The notes below the pieces were generated by a model that was given only the letters and a program-made list of their open reading frames with translations, had not been told where the DNA came from and did not search any database. A DNA stretch of 64,000 nucleotides, taken from assembly GCF_006476045.1 (NCBI RefSeq), contig NZ_SRZY01000033.1, positions 1 to 64,000 on the forward strand. Reading direction: 5' to 3'. This document shows positions 37,975 to 47,307 of this stretch, piece by piece. The DNA is from Sphingobacterium lumbrici. GTDB taxonomy: Bacteria; Bacteroidota; Bacteroidia; Sphingobacteriales; Sphingobacteriaceae. How positions within the stretch are numbered: the first letter of the stretch is position 1; the number at the start of each line of letters is the position of its first letter. Position numbers and translations under genes: made by a program.

Positions 37975-39279
37975 CTAAGAAGATAAATTTGTTTTGCAAT
38001 ATTGTTTAGGTGGCATAGTCAGTGCTTTTGTAATGGTTTGATAGATATATTTCAAATCAGCTGTAGAAATACAATAAGGCGGAACCAGATAGATAATATT
38101 TCCTAGTGGACGTAATAAGATCCCCTGACTTAAAAAATAAGGGTATAGGTTTTTATGCTGTTTGTTGAAATAAGAAGTCTTTTGTGTTATCTGTAACTCC
38201 AATGCGAGAATGGTGCCGCATTGCCGCACGTTTTTTACGGCTGGATGTACAGCCATTTCTTTTGCAAATTTTTCATGCTCCCTGCAAATTCGCTGTATGT
38301 CTTCCTGGGTTTCTTTTTTTAAGAGCAATTCCAGACTGGCTAAAGCTGCTGTGCAAGCCAATGGATTGGCTGTAAATGAATGCCCATGAAATAAGGTTTT
38401 GTGCGCATCGTCGGAACAAAAAGCGTCGAAAATTAGATCTGTACATGTGGTCAGCCCCAACGGAAAAGTCCCTCCGGTCAATCCTTTGGAGAAACATATA
38501 ATATCTGGTTTCTCTGTTAAATGATCTGTTGCAAACAATTTACCTGTACGGCCGAACCCAACAAAGATTTCATCCTGAATCATTAATAGATTCTTCGAAC
38601 GGCAGTATTTCATCAAAGCACTCAAATCATCGGGATCATGCATCAACATTCCGGCTGCACCTTGTACCAGAGGCTCATATACAAAGCCCGCCAGTTGATC
38701 CAGGTGCTGGTCAATAATGTTTTTTAGGAGCGGGAGATTGTCTTTTGTAGGGACATCGATAAAAATGACTTCGAAAAGCATTTCTCCGAACGGCTGTGTC
38801 CAGATTCCGCGGCTACTGACAGACATAGCCCCAAACGTATCGCCGTGATAGGCATTGTTAAAAGCTAATATTTTTGTCTTCTTCATTCCTTTATTATGTG
38901 CGCATTGAATGCACATTTTTAAGGCTACTTCAATGGCGGTAGAGCCATTGTCGGTATAGAATACCTTGCTTTGATTGTCTGGTAATAGTTGCAGAAGATT
39001 TTCGGAAAGGCGTATCGCCGGCTCGTGTGTAAAACCTGCGAAAATAACCTGTTCAAGGGTATGCAACTGTTCAGAAACTTTTTGTGCAATATACGGATGA
39101 GCATGCCCATGGAGCGTAACCCACCATGAGGAAACGGCATCTATGTATCGGTTGCCCTTATCGTCAAAAAGATACACACCCTGTCCTCTGACAATAGGAA
39201 TGATGTCAGAGGCAGTTTTCATTTGTGTATAAGGGTGCCAGTTTACTTTTTTATCCCGGCTTTTTAAATCGTCGTGCAT
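37975..39279 (-). CDS. bioA: Adenosylmethionine-8-amino-7-oxononanoate aminotransferase
   Basis: PLP class III aminotransferase; makes 7,8-diaminononanoate (DAPA) for biotin using SAM as amino donor. Signatures: [26 protein letters not shown] (the WW pair typical of BioA), [27 protein letters not shown], and PLP lysine in [14 protein letters not shown]. 434 residues. Last gene of the operon; its ATG overlaps the end of bioB by 16 bp. Confidence 0.95.
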   Translation of the reverse strand: MHDDLKSRDKKVNWHPYTQMKTASDIIPIVRGQGVYLFDDKGNRYIDAVSSWWVTLHGHAHPYIAQKVSEQLHTLEQVIFAGFTHEPAIRLSENLLQLLPDNQSKVFYTDNGSTAIEVALKMCIQCAHNKGMKKTKILAFNNAYHGDTFGAMSVSSRGIWTQPFGEMLFEVIFIDVPTKDNLPLLKNIIDQHLDQLAGFVYEPLVQGAAGMLMHDPDDLSALMKYCRSKNLLMIQDEIFVGFGRTGKLFATDHLTEKPDIICFSKGLTGGTFPLGLTTCTDLIFDAFCSDDAHKTLFHGHSFTANPLACTAALASLELLLKKETQEDIQRICREHEKFAKEMAVHPAVKNVRQCGTILALELQITQKTSYFNKQHKNLYPYFLSQGILLRPLGNIIYLVPPYCISTADLKYIYQTITKALTMPPKQYCKTNLSS

Positions 39280-40259
39280 GTAGCTTCTTTTTCTTTAATC
39301 ATCGGTTGTAATCCCAAATTCTTAAACATTTGCATGTCTTCAGTAATTCCCGGATTTGGGGTGACGAGTAAGGTTTCGCGTTCTCCGGTAAAAATAGAAT
39401 TAGCTCCGGCCATAAAACACCAGGCTTGCTCTTCTTCCGACATCTCAATGCGTCCGGCACTTAGTCGTACTATTGAGGCGGGCATAATGATTCGAGCGGT
39501 AGCAATCATGCGCACCATATCCCAAACAGCTACTTTTGGATGGTCTTCAAGAGGTGTTCCTTTTACACGTGCCAGTGCATTTACGGGAACTGACTCTGGA
39601 TGTTTGGGCATGGTTGCCAAGGTAAGCAACATAGAAATTCGATCTGTATGCGTTTCACCTAAACCGATGATTCCACCAGAACAAACGGTAATCCCGGCTT
39701 TTCGAACGTTGTTGATGGTGTTAATGCGGTTATCAAACTTTCGGGTAGAAATAATTTCATCGTAATATTCTTCCGAAGTATCTAAATTGTGATTATAGGC
39801 ATAAAGTCCTGCTTCTTGTAATCGTAACGCCTGCTCTTCGGTAAGCATTCCCAATGTACAGCACACTTCAAGACCTAATTCATTCACACCTTTTACCATG
39901 TCAATGATGCGGTCAAAATCTCTGTTGTTGCGTACTTCACGCCAAGCTGCAGCCATACAGAACCGGGATGATCCTGCGTCTTTTGCTTTTTGTGCATGAG
40001 CAATTACCGTTTCTGTAGGTAACAGTGCCTGTACCTTGATGTCGGTATGATATCGGGCTGCTTGTCCGCAATACGAACAGTCTTCCGGGCATCCACCTGT
40101 TTTTACGGAGAGTAACGTACAGACCTGTATCTCCGAAGGTTTGTGCCAATCACGATGGACAGTAGCAGCTTGATAAACCAGTTCTAATAGGGGTTGATGG
40201 TAAAGGGTATTAATTTCTTCTTTTGTCCAATCGTGTCTTAATTGTTTTGTTGTTTGCAT
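39264..40259 (-). CDS. bioB: Biotin synthase
   Basis: Radical SAM enzyme that inserts sulfur into dethiobiotin. CxxxCxxC cluster motif in [12 protein letters not shown], followed by [20 protein letters not shown] conserved region, [12 protein letters not shown], and [24 protein letters not shown] near the C-terminus, whose cysteine-rich and Arg residues bind the second cluster. 331 residues is normal. Confidence 0.96.
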   Translation of the reverse strand: MQTTKQLRHDWTKEEINTLYHQPLLELVYQAATVHRDWHKPSEIQVCTLLSVKTGGCPEDCSYCGQAARYHTDIKVQALLPTETVIAHAQKAKDAGSSRFCMAAAWREVRNNRDFDRIIDMVKGVNELGLEVCCTLGMLTEEQALRLQEAGLYAYNHNLDTSEEYYDEIISTRKFDNRINTINNVRKAGITVCSGGIIGLGETHTDRISMLLTLATMPKHPESVPVNALARVKGTPLEDHPKVAVWDMVRMIATARIIMPASIVRLSAGRIEMSEEEQAWCFMAGANSIFTGERETLLVTPNPGITEDMQMFKNLGLQPMIKEKEATCTTI

Positions 40260-40263
40260 CTTG

Positions 40264-40884
40264 TTAGATATTTGTTAGTTTGTTTGCAATTTTTCGGATT
40301 TCGATTGATTTGATTGTTTCCAGATCGGGAATATTTAAAATTTGTGTTTGTGTATCCAGCGATTTTTTAATGATTCGACGGCTGTCTTCATCAAAGGTTC
40401 CGTTAAAGATGAAAAAGGCCAATGGTATGGTGTTTTTTCGTAAGGTTTCAATCGATAATAAGGTATGATTGATACATCCCAAATAATCTTTAGCTACCAA
40501 AGCCACCGGCAGGTTTAATTTTTTTATCAGATCCAGTATGAAAAACTCTTCGGAAAGCGGAACCCATAGGCCTCCGGCTCCTTCAACTATCAAGTGATTT
40601 TTAGTGTCGGGCAACGCAAAGTCGTCTGGATGTATTGAAATATCTTCCAGCGATGCCGATTTATGTGGTGAAGCTGCTAGTTTTAGACGGTATCGTTCAG
40701 GGTGGATAACGGTCTTGTCATTTGCTAAATTTTTAATAACCATGCTGTCTGTTTGCTCCAGATCTCCGGATTGAACAGGTTTCCAGTAATCGGCCTTTAA
40801 ATGCTCGACGAGTACCGCTGAACAAATCGTTTTGCCGACACCTGTACCAATTCCGGTTACAAATATTTTTTTTGGAGTTTTCAT
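40264..40884 (-). CDS. bioD: Dethiobiotin synthetase
   Basis: ATP-dependent carboxylation of DAPA to dethiobiotin. P-loop [10 protein letters not shown] (residues 11-20), WKPVQSG, and [14 protein letters not shown] typical of BioD. 206 residues. It is 4 bp from bioB and 1 bp from bioF, i.e. tightly packed in the operon. Confidence 0.93.
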   Translation of the reverse strand: MKTPKKIFVTGIGTGVGKTICSAVLVEHLKADYWKPVQSGDLEQTDSMVIKNLANDKTVIHPERYRLKLAASPHKSASLEDISIHPDDFALPDTKNHLIVEGAGGLWVPLSEEFFILDLIKKLNLPVALVAKDYLGCINHTLLSIETLRKNTIPLAFFIFNGTFDEDSRRIIKKSLDTQTQILNIPDLETIKSIEIRKIANKLTNI

Positions 40885-41994
40885 TTAAATAAAATCCCGG
40901 ATAATATTGGTTAACTGATTTATTTCTTCTTTTGAATTAAAAGCATGCAGGCAGATACGTAATCGCTCTTCTCCTTCCTTGACAGTAGGACTAACAGCGG
41001 CAAAGGTTAAGAACCGTTTGCTCATTAAATGCCGTTGTAGTTTTTTTGCAGCTGAAATACCCGGAATGGGCAGGGTCTGAATCGGGCTTTGGGCATCCGA
41101 TAGCGTAGGGAGGCCAATACGTCTAAATTCCCTGATATTGTTCTGTAGATTTTGAGCCGGGGTTGAGTTATGTTCCATAAAATCGTACCCCTTTTTAATA
41201 CTCATTGCATGCAAATCATTACTCCCGGTAGTATAAATAACCGGAGAAGAAAAATTGACTAGATATGAGATGGTTGTTTGATTGCTCAATATAGCTGCTC
41301 CATGCATTCCCAGCGCTTTGCCGTAGGTCACAACGGTGGCAAATATTTTTTTCTGTAAGTTTTTTTTGGCAACCAGCCCATACCCGAACACGCCGAATGC
41401 ATGCGCTTCATCTACAATCAAGCATGCCTGGTACCGATTAGCCAGTTCTGTAAGCTCTTCTAAAGGAGCAAAATCGCCTTCCATTGAATATAAGCTTTCA
41501 ACTGCTATAAAACAGGAGCCTTTTACCTCTTTTAATAATTTTTCTAGATGGTTTAGATCATTATGGGCAAATTTTAATCTTCGGGCAGGGGATAGTCTTG
41601 CACCATCACGTACGGATCTGTGCACAAATTCATCCATCAAAACAGTATCTCCGTGTTGCGGTATGGAAGAAAAAAAAGCCATATTTGCCAAGTAACCCGA
41701 TGGTAAAAGTAATGCGCTTTCTACACCGTGTTTTTTCGCTAAGAAGGCTTCGGCTTCCATCATGAAGTCTGTATTTCCACTTATCAATCGTGATCCTGTA
41801 GCTCCTTTTAAAAGATAAGGCTGTTTATTTATTTCTTTTAGAAGCATTTCTTGAAGCAGAACGTTCTGTGTGAATCCTAAATAATCATTCGAATAAAAAT
41901 CAATGCCTTTATCTGGTGGTTTTAACCGTCTCAGGATATCTTTTTGCGTTCGGTCTTCTAAAGCCTGATTAAGTCTTACGAGTGTATTAAGCAT
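40885..41994 (-). CDS. bioF: 8-amino-7-oxononanoate synthase
   Basis: PLP alpha-oxoamine synthase joining pimeloyl-thioester and alanine. Core motifs: DFYSNDYLGF, GATGSRLISGNTDFM, DEAHAFGVFG and PLP lysine in VVTYGKALGMHGAA. The ATG at 41994 (about 369 residues) matches the family; a longer frame from 42033 overlaps the previous gene too far. Its start overlaps the stop of the ferritin-like gene by 8 bp, suggesting translational coupling. Confidence 0.93.
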   Translation of the reverse strand: MLNTLVRLNQALEDRTQKDILRRLKPPDKGIDFYSNDYLGFTQNVLLQEMLLKEINKQPYLLKGATGSRLISGNTDFMMEAEAFLAKKHGVESALLLPSGYLANMAFFSSIPQHGDTVLMDEFVHRSVRDGARLSPARRLKFAHNDLNHLEKLLKEVKGSCFIAVESLYSMEGDFAPLEELTELANRYQACLIVDEAHAFGVFGYGLVAKKNLQKKIFATVVTYGKALGMHGAAILSNQTTISYLVNFSSPVIYTTGSNDLHAMSIKKGYDFMEHNSTPAQNLQNNIREFRRIGLPTLSDAQSPIQTLPIPGISAAKKLQRHLMSKRFLTFAAVSPTVKEGEERLRICLHAFNSKEEINQLTNIIRDFI

Positions 41995-42595
41995 GAAATA
42001 TTTCTTTTTCAATAACGGTAATCCAGTCATCAAATAGTTTTTGTTCCGATGCTAGAATAGGAATGGAATGTCTTTCCCAATCCGTATGAAAGGTGTTAAG
42101 TTGCTGTATCATCTCTTCGAGATGGCCTTCTTCTTCCACGATGATTGATTTTACCATCACTTTGTGATTTTGTTCGGTAAGCACTTCTTGGTATCGGGGG
42201 TAAAGTTCGTCTGCACGTACTTCGATGGCATACGTGACAAATAAATAGGCCGCATATTTTAATGCACTTCCCTTCAATTGAAAATTTTCTTTCAGGTAGC
42301 GACAGGTTTGAATGTCTAAGGCGTGCAAATAATACCGAGTTGCATTTGCAGCCAGTAATTCATTATTATTATAGGTCAAACAGCTATGCGAATTGATTTT
42401 ACCAATTTGCTTTTTTAAATAATAAGCATGACGGTGTTCTTCGGCAGCATGTTTGAGCTGAATGATATCAACGTTTGTAGGATGCTCGCATAAAGAGATT
42501 TTTCTCGCACCTGCATTTTCCATAAAAGATAAGGTGTTGAGCCATTTTGCATGCAATTCATTGTTATTTACAAGGTGTCGTAGTATACTGTACAT
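41987..42595 (-). CDS. Ferritin-like (putative di-iron) protein opening the biotin operon
   Basis: About 202 residues, all helical, from the ATG at 42595. Metal-ligand-like pattern: E..H in AAEEHRHAYYLKKQI (~50-65), Glu in AIEVRADELYPRYQ (~135-150), and a second ExxH in IIVEEEGHLEEM (~160-172). Two ExxH motifs in a four-helix bundle are the hallmark of ferritin-like di-iron proteins (ferritin, desaturase, COQ7-type). It is translationally coupled to bioF, directly after the operon promoter, and no bioC, bioH or bioI is present. I infer a role in making or releasing the pimeloyl precursor, perhaps by oxidative chemistry; this is not established and an iron-storage or other role remains possible. 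Confidence 0.6.
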   Translation of the reverse strand: MYSILRHLVNNNELHAKWLNTLSFMENAGARKISLCEHPTNVDIIQLKHAAEEHRHAYYLKKQIGKINSHSCLTYNNNELLAANATRYYLHALDIQTCRYLKENFQLKGSALKYAAYLFVTYAIEVRADELYPRYQEVLTEQNHKVMVKSIIVEEEGHLEEMIQQLNTFHTDWERHSIPILASEQKLFDDWITVIEKEIFHA

Positions 42596-42614
42596 ATATA
42601 TCCTCAATTTGCGT

Positions 42615-42643
42615 CAAAAGTAGAATCTTGTTGACGAATCAAA
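42615..42643 (-). promoter_or_regulatory. Promoter of the biotin operon
   Basis: On the minus strand TTTG (42643-42640), 17-bp spacer, TACTTTTG (42622-42615): the best full consensus promoter in the window. Predicted start near 42610, giving a ~15-nt leader to the ATG at 42595. No clear BirA-type dyad was seen. Confidence 0.75.
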
Positions 42644-42672
42644 TGGTGCCACTTTTAATTTTATGTATAGTC

Positions 42673-42824
42673 CGGTTGCTGTTTCTTGGGGGAAGCGACG
42701 TTTTGTACGAGCCGATCATAAACTACCTGATAGTACACAATAAACTCATGATAGTTTACGGAAATCTACATAGAGTGCGAGAGGGTGGAGCAACCGAATG
42801 TTTTGCTATGAAATGAAATACTAT
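42673..42824 (+). repeat. Left island-edge element: 8-bp stem plus 33-nt repeat
   Basis: CGGTTGCT (42673-42680) pairs with AGCAACCG (42789-42796). The 33-nt segment 42792-42824 (AACCGAATGttTTGCTATGa... to CTAT) matches 59100-59132 at about 30 of 33 positions. The rest of the gap 42596-42976 is AT-rich and holds nothing else I recognise. Confidence 0.6.
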
Positions 42825-42976
42825 ATTCAACTGGCTAATAAGAGTTAATACTATAGATCTATTTTTGAACAGGGAAGAGATCTTATGGCAACGTACTCCT
42901 ATATTCCTAGCTAAATCGGAATAGCTGCTGTTAAAATCAATTCAAATTTCATAATTAAAATATTATTAATATTTTT

Positions 42977-43591
42977 ATGCAAAATTGTAACGACCAAAAA
43001 GGAATGACCTTAATACCACGATATGATGAAAAGGACTTGCTGGTTAGGCTGCGAGAAGGGGATTATACGGCATTTGAAATCATCTACAACAAGTATTGGA
43101 GTTCTCTGTATGGTTCTGCGTACAATCGCGTCCGAATCAAGGAAGTTTGTCAGGATATAGTTCAGGAAATATTTATGGATCTCTGGAAACGAAGAGAATC
43201 CATAAATATTGATAACCTTTCGGCTTACCTGCATTCATCTGTTCGTTTCCTTACATACAAGCAGTTGAGTAAACTTCCTTTAGATACCTTCTATTATCAG
43301 GAATTTGAACAATCCGTAGTATCCCACCTTTTTGCTGATACTCCTCTTCGGGAAAAGGAGCAGCAGCAGTTACTGGATTATTGGATAAGTGCGTTACCTG
43401 AAAAAAGAAGGAAGATATTTTTACTTCATTATTTGGATGGACTTTCTACAGATGCCATAGCTGGAAAACTGGGCGTATCCCGAAAAACGGTGCAAAATCA
43501 ATTGACTACGGCAAAGGCAGAATTGAGAAATAAGTATGCGCATTTCCTGACCTCAATAATCATCCTTACCACTTACTACAAAGAATTTTAA
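42977..43591 (+). CDS. ECF RNA polymerase sigma factor (FecI type)
   Basis: 204 residues: region 2 (GDYTAFEIIYNKYWSSLYG, DIVQEIFMDLWKRR) and region 4 (LPEKRRKIFLLHYLDGL, TDAIAGKLGVSRKTVQNQL), with no other domains: a minimal ECF sigma. The adjacent FecR gene and STN-bearing SusC make the standard Bacteroidetes cell-surface signalling trio. It should transcribe the island's uptake genes when the anti-sigma is released. Confidence 0.92.
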   Translation: MQNCNDQKGMTLIPRYDEKDLLVRLREGDYTAFEIIYNKYWSSLYGSAYNRVRIKEVCQDIVQEIFMDLWKRRESINIDNLSAYLHSSVRFLTYKQLSKLPLDTFYYQEFEQSVVSHLFADTPLREKEQQQLLDYWISALPEKRRKIFLLHYLDGLSTDAIAGKLGVSRKTVQNQLTTAKAELRNKYAHFLTSIIILTTYYKEF

Positions 43592-43674
43592 TTTTTTTTA
43601 ATTTCTTTTGGGATTTTCTGCTCGTTCCGTCACTTACATATAGAGGCGGCCATAAGCAGCCTTAAAGAAACGAA

Positions 43675-44811
43675 ATGGAAAGTCAAAAAAACAGTCGTCA
43701 GCTAAAGCAGATCATCAAGCGATACCTTAAAGGTACAGCTACCAAAGAGGAATTAATGTTCCTTGAACAATGGGATCGTTTTATTGATAAAAACCACAAC
43801 GAATTTGAGAATCTCTCACTGGAAGAAAAGAAAGAACTGGGAAATACAATTAAGGAGTGTATTAGTCAGGGAATACAGCATTCAAGACCGAAAGTGCGCA
43901 AGATACGATGGATAAGATATGCTGCGGCTATTCTTATTTTTCTTTCTGTTGGGATAAGTATTTATTGGTACAGGCATAACGCAGGCAATTCTCAGTCTAC
44001 ACAGTTTACCTCTTTATATGGTGACGACGTATTGCCCGGAACCAATAGAGCGACAATCACGTTAGCTGACGGAAGCAGCTATGAACTTAGTGAAGCAAAA
44101 GAAGGTGTACAGATACATGAAGATGGTATCCAATACGAAGACGGAAGTACGGTAGCATCCGGTCTTGATGTGGCACATGCAACCATCTCGACCCCAAATG
44201 GCGGGCAATACCGTCTTACATTGCCTGATGGTACAAAAGTCTGGGTCAATGCTGCCTCATCACTAACCTACCCAACGAAGTTCAATACAGCCGAACGCAA
44301 AGTGGAGTTGACCGGTGAAGCATACTTTGAAGTTCATAAAGATACGGAACGACCATTTATAGTGCATACTAAAGGACAGACCATTGAGGTCCTAGGTACC
44401 CGCTTCAATGTAAATGCTTATGTAAACGAGACAGCCACACGGACGACACTAGTAGAAGGTAGTGTGGCAGTACAAACCACAAACGGCATACAAAAATTAT
44501 TAAAGCCGAATCAGCAAGCTATTCAACATGATGGAGAGATGTATATTATCCCCGTGGAGCCAGAAGAGTACATTGCCTGGACTAAAGGGGAGATCGTGCT
44601 AAGCAATGCAGAGCTACCCACTATATTACGACAGCTGGAACGCTGGTATGATGTGAGTTTTGACGAGATACCTGCCTCTTTAGGGCGAAAGACCGTATTC
44701 GGCGTGCTAGACAGAAACCTACCCTTAAATGATGTTTTAAACAGCTTAGAAAAGAATTACAAACTTAAATTTAAAATCCAAGGAAGGAGGGTTTCTATAG
44801 AATTAAGATAA
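43675..44811 (+). CDS. FecR-type anti-sigma factor
   Basis: 378 residues: cytoplasmic N-terminus (~1-80), one membrane span (RYAAAILIFLSVGISIYW, ~83-100), periplasmic FecR domain (ISTPNGGQYRLTLPDG, VWVNAASSLTYP, GEAYFEVHKDTERPF, LGTRFNVNAY) and a C-terminal DUF4974-like domain (LPTILRQLERWYDVSF, LNDVLNSLEKNY). It transmits the SusC STN signal to the ECF sigma. 83 bp after the sigma gene. Confidence 0.92.
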   Translation: MESQKNSRQLKQIIKRYLKGTATKEELMFLEQWDRFIDKNHNEFENLSLEEKKELGNTIKECISQGIQHSRPKVRKIRWIRYAAAILIFLSVGISIYWYRHNAGNSQSTQFTSLYGDDVLPGTNRATITLADGSSYELSEAKEGVQIHEDGIQYEDGSTVASGLDVAHATISTPNGGQYRLTLPDGTKVWVNAASSLTYPTKFNTAERKVELTGEAYFEVHKDTERPFIVHTKGQTIEVLGTRFNVNAYVNETATRTTLVEGSVAVQTTNGIQKLLKPNQQAIQHDGEMYIIPVEPEEYIAWTKGEIVLSNAELPTILRQLERWYDVSFDEIPASLGRKTVFGVLDRNLPLNDVLNSLEKNYKLKFKIQGRRVSIELR

Positions 44812-44847
44812 CAAATCGAATGACTTAAGTATTATGATAAGATAACC

Positions 44848-44890
44848 GGAGTGTTGATCCACTCCCCTAAGAGAGATCAAACCTAACACA
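44848..44890 (+). promoter_or_regulatory. Intercistronic hairpin and GAGAT..AACCTAACACA motif before the M60 gene
   Basis: Stem GGAGTG/CACTCC (44848-44853 with 44860-44865, six-base loop) then GAGATCAAACCTAACACA (44873-44890), 27 bp before the ATG at 44918. The same arrangement precedes susC (47219-47300). Confidence 0.6.
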
Positions 44891-44917
44891 ATTTGTAGTA
44901 CACTTATTTATTAAATT

Positions 44918-47185
44918 ATGAGAATAAAATATTTTTATTTACTGCTTCTATTTGCCCTTTCACTAACACAATGTGCTAAGAAGATTACAATAGAGGAGGA
45001 ACTGATACCACCTATAATAGAGGAAGAAATCCTTCCAAAATCTGAAATTGTAGAAGATGGTCTGATTTTAAAAATTGTTCGAGCGACATCAAGTTCTGAT
45101 CTGACCGGAAATGAAATTGCAAAATCTTTTGATAGAGACAACAATACCCTGTACCAGACAAATTCTTTATCTGATACACTTACTTATTCCTTTACAAAAG
45201 CTGAAGAAGTAGATTATTTTATCTACACCCCCCGTACGGATAGCGACGATGGCCTTTGGGGTAAGGTAGAACTATGGTACCTAGGAAGAGATAAGCCTTT
45301 ATATGAAAAGGTAGGAACTTATGATTTTAAAGAAAACAATAAGGTTTCGACAATAGAATTTTCTAAAACTATGAAAGGAGTCCTTTCATTTAGAATTGTA
45401 GTTCTTTCAGGAAAAAACAATAAGTCAAGTGTTGGAGAAGTAACTTTTTGTAAAAAAGACGGCTATTCTCATGTTTTTACGGACAGTCTATTAAGTGATC
45501 TAAAGCCAAACATAACTATTGAAGACATTAACACCATCCCCAACCCTGTATATCGAAAAGTAGCACAAGAAATGTTACGTGGGGATTATGATAAATTTTT
45601 TCGTATTCAAGAATATCAACCTTATCCTTTAGTAGCAACGACTGCCAATGTTTTGAAAATATCGCAATACAATCAGTTTGAAAACCCTACAGGTATTTAC
45701 TTTACAGCAGGCACGGAAGCTGTTATACTGGTAAGCAATACACAAGAAGAACTAATTACACTTCGCGTCTACGATTTCAATACGAATGAAAACAGGACCT
45801 ACACACTGCGTGCTGGGATGAATGTTGTTCCGATAACAAATAGCGGACTGGGATATGTTAATTTTTACACCGATAAATACTTAACTCTTCAGCCCATCAA
45901 GATGCATATTATGAACCATAAAATAAATGGTTATTTTGATAAAGAAAAACACACAAAAGAAGATTGGAATAGATTACTAAACGCATCAGTTACAGATTTT
46001 TTTGATATAAAAGGTAATTATATTAATCTGGCATACACTACAGCATCTCTAAAGCTGTTTTGCCCTGACGGTCTAGAGTTAATCAACCTTTATGATGAAT
46101 TTGTCAAATTGCAATTTGACATTATGGGCTTGACCAAATACAATCGAATTCCAAAAAACCATATGTTTGGAAGGTCTGTTGAATCGGGATTATTTGCAGA
46201 TGGAATCGGGATTGGTTTACAGAAAAGTTTAATGTCTAATTACGTTAATCCTGTAAACGTAAAAAGTTCAGGGCTATGGGCGATAGCACACGAATTAGGA
46301 CATGTAAACCAAATTCGACCTAGCTTAAGATGGGTTGGAACAACAGAAGTAACCAATAATATATATTCCTTATTAACCCGCTATCGCTATACTCCGGATG
46401 ATATGAATCTTGAAAAAGAGCGTACGTATGATGATGAAGGTAACCTGATATTAGGAGGACGATTCAATTCCTTCTTAAATAATGGTGTTGTCAAAGGTGA
46501 CTTGTGGCAATTCCAGCGAGGACAAGATGGGGAAAGTGATTCTTTTGTTAAACTATGTCCGATATGGCAATTGCTGCTCTATTATCGTCTGGCCGAAGGT
46601 ACTGATTGGCAAAAATACGATTGGTTTGCAGATTTAGCTGAAATTGCAAGAACTACAAATGTTGGATTAGGAACACCAAATGGACAACTTCAGTTGAGTT
46701 TTATGCGCAATGTATGTGATATCCTTCAAGAAGATTTAACTGATTTTTTTGTGAAGGTAGGTATGTTGAAACCTATAAATAGAACCGTAACTGACTATAC
46801 CTCGGCCAACGTAACTATTACGCAAGCCGATTGCGATGCACTCATCCAATATGCCAAGAAGTATAAAAAACCCGAAAGCCCTGTCATTTACTATATAACA
46901 GCAAATAGTTTGAACGCTTACCAAAACCAATTGCCTGTAATAGGCGATTTCAATCAAGGTATATCGGTCAATACAGGCCTAGGGAATGCAACAGTATCGC
47001 ATAGTGTCTGGAAAAATGTAACAGTCTTCGAAACCTATAAAAACAACGAATTGGTGAAGGTTGCTATGGTAGGTACAAATTCGCCTAATGGAAGTACTAC
47101 CCTGGTAAGTTACCCTGCCGGATCTACGCGAATAGAGGCTGTTGCTTGGGACGGAACGCGAACCTTAGTATATGGGCAGCGTTAA
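44918..47185 (+). CDS. M60-family (mucinase-type) zinc metallopeptidase, lipoprotein
   Basis: 755 residues. Lipoprotein signal with lipobox ALSLTQC (Cys near residue 19). An N-terminal discoidin-like beta domain (EIAKSFDRDNNTLYQT, ~55-185) precedes the M60 peptidase: HELGH at 458-462 with the third zinc ligand E477 in GTTEVTNN, i.e. HExxH-14-E. M60 enzymes cleave mucins and other heavily glycosylated proteins. A beta-rich C-terminal tail (~655-755) follows. It sits between FecR and SusC, so it is part of the uptake system, most likely outer-membrane anchored; the actual substrate is unknown. Confidence 0.88.
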   Translation: MRIKYFYLLLLFALSLTQCAKKITIEEELIPPIIEEEILPKSEIVEDGLILKIVRATSSSDLTGNEIAKSFDRDNNTLYQTNSLSDTLTYSFTKAEEVDYFIYTPRTDSDDGLWGKVELWYLGRDKPLYEKVGTYDFKENNKVSTIEFSKTMKGVLSFRIVVLSGKNNKSSVGEVTFCKKDGYSHVFTDSLLSDLKPNITIEDINTIPNPVYRKVAQEMLRGDYDKFFRIQEYQPYPLVATTANVLKISQYNQFENPTGIYFTAGTEAVILVSNTQEELITLRVYDFNTNENRTYTLRAGMNVVPITNSGLGYVNFYTDKYLTLQPIKMHIMNHKINGYFDKEKHTKEDWNRLLNASVTDFFDIKGNYINLAYTTASLKLFCPDGLELINLYDEFVKLQFDIMGLTKYNRIPKNHMFGRSVESGLFADGIGIGLQKSLMSNYVNPVNVKSSGLWAIAHELGHVNQIRPSLRWVGTTEVTNNIYSLLTRYRYTPDDMNLEKERTYDDEGNLILGGRFNSFLNNGVVKGDLWQFQRGQDGESDSFVKLCPIWQLLLYYRLAEGTDWQKYDWFADLAEIARTTNVGLGTPNGQLQLSFMRNVCDILQEDLTDFFVKVGMLKPINRTVTDYTSANVTITQADCDALIQYAKKYKKPESPVIYYITANSLNAYQNQLPVIGDFNQGISVNTGLGNATVSHSVWKNVTVFETYKNNELVKVAMVGTNSPNGSTTLVSYPAGSTRIEAVAWDGTRTLVYGQR

Positions 47186-47218
47186 TCAACAAAATAGTTA
47201 AGTAAAAGACCAAAGAAA

Positions 47219-47300
47219 ACCGGAGTGGGCAAACACTCCGGTCAATTAAAGCTAGGTCTTAATTAAAGCAATTAAATAGTATTGAGATAAACCTAACACA
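47219..47300 (+). promoter_or_regulatory. Intercistronic hairpin and GAGATAAACCTAACACA motif before susC
   Basis: 9-bp perfect stem ACCGGAGTG/CACTCCGGT (47219-47227 with 47234-47242, loop GGCAAA), and the motif GAGATAAACCTAACACA at 47284-47300, eight bases before the ATG at 47308. Shares sequence and order with the element at 44848-44890. Confidence 0.65.
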
Positions 47301-47307
47301 CAAAAGT

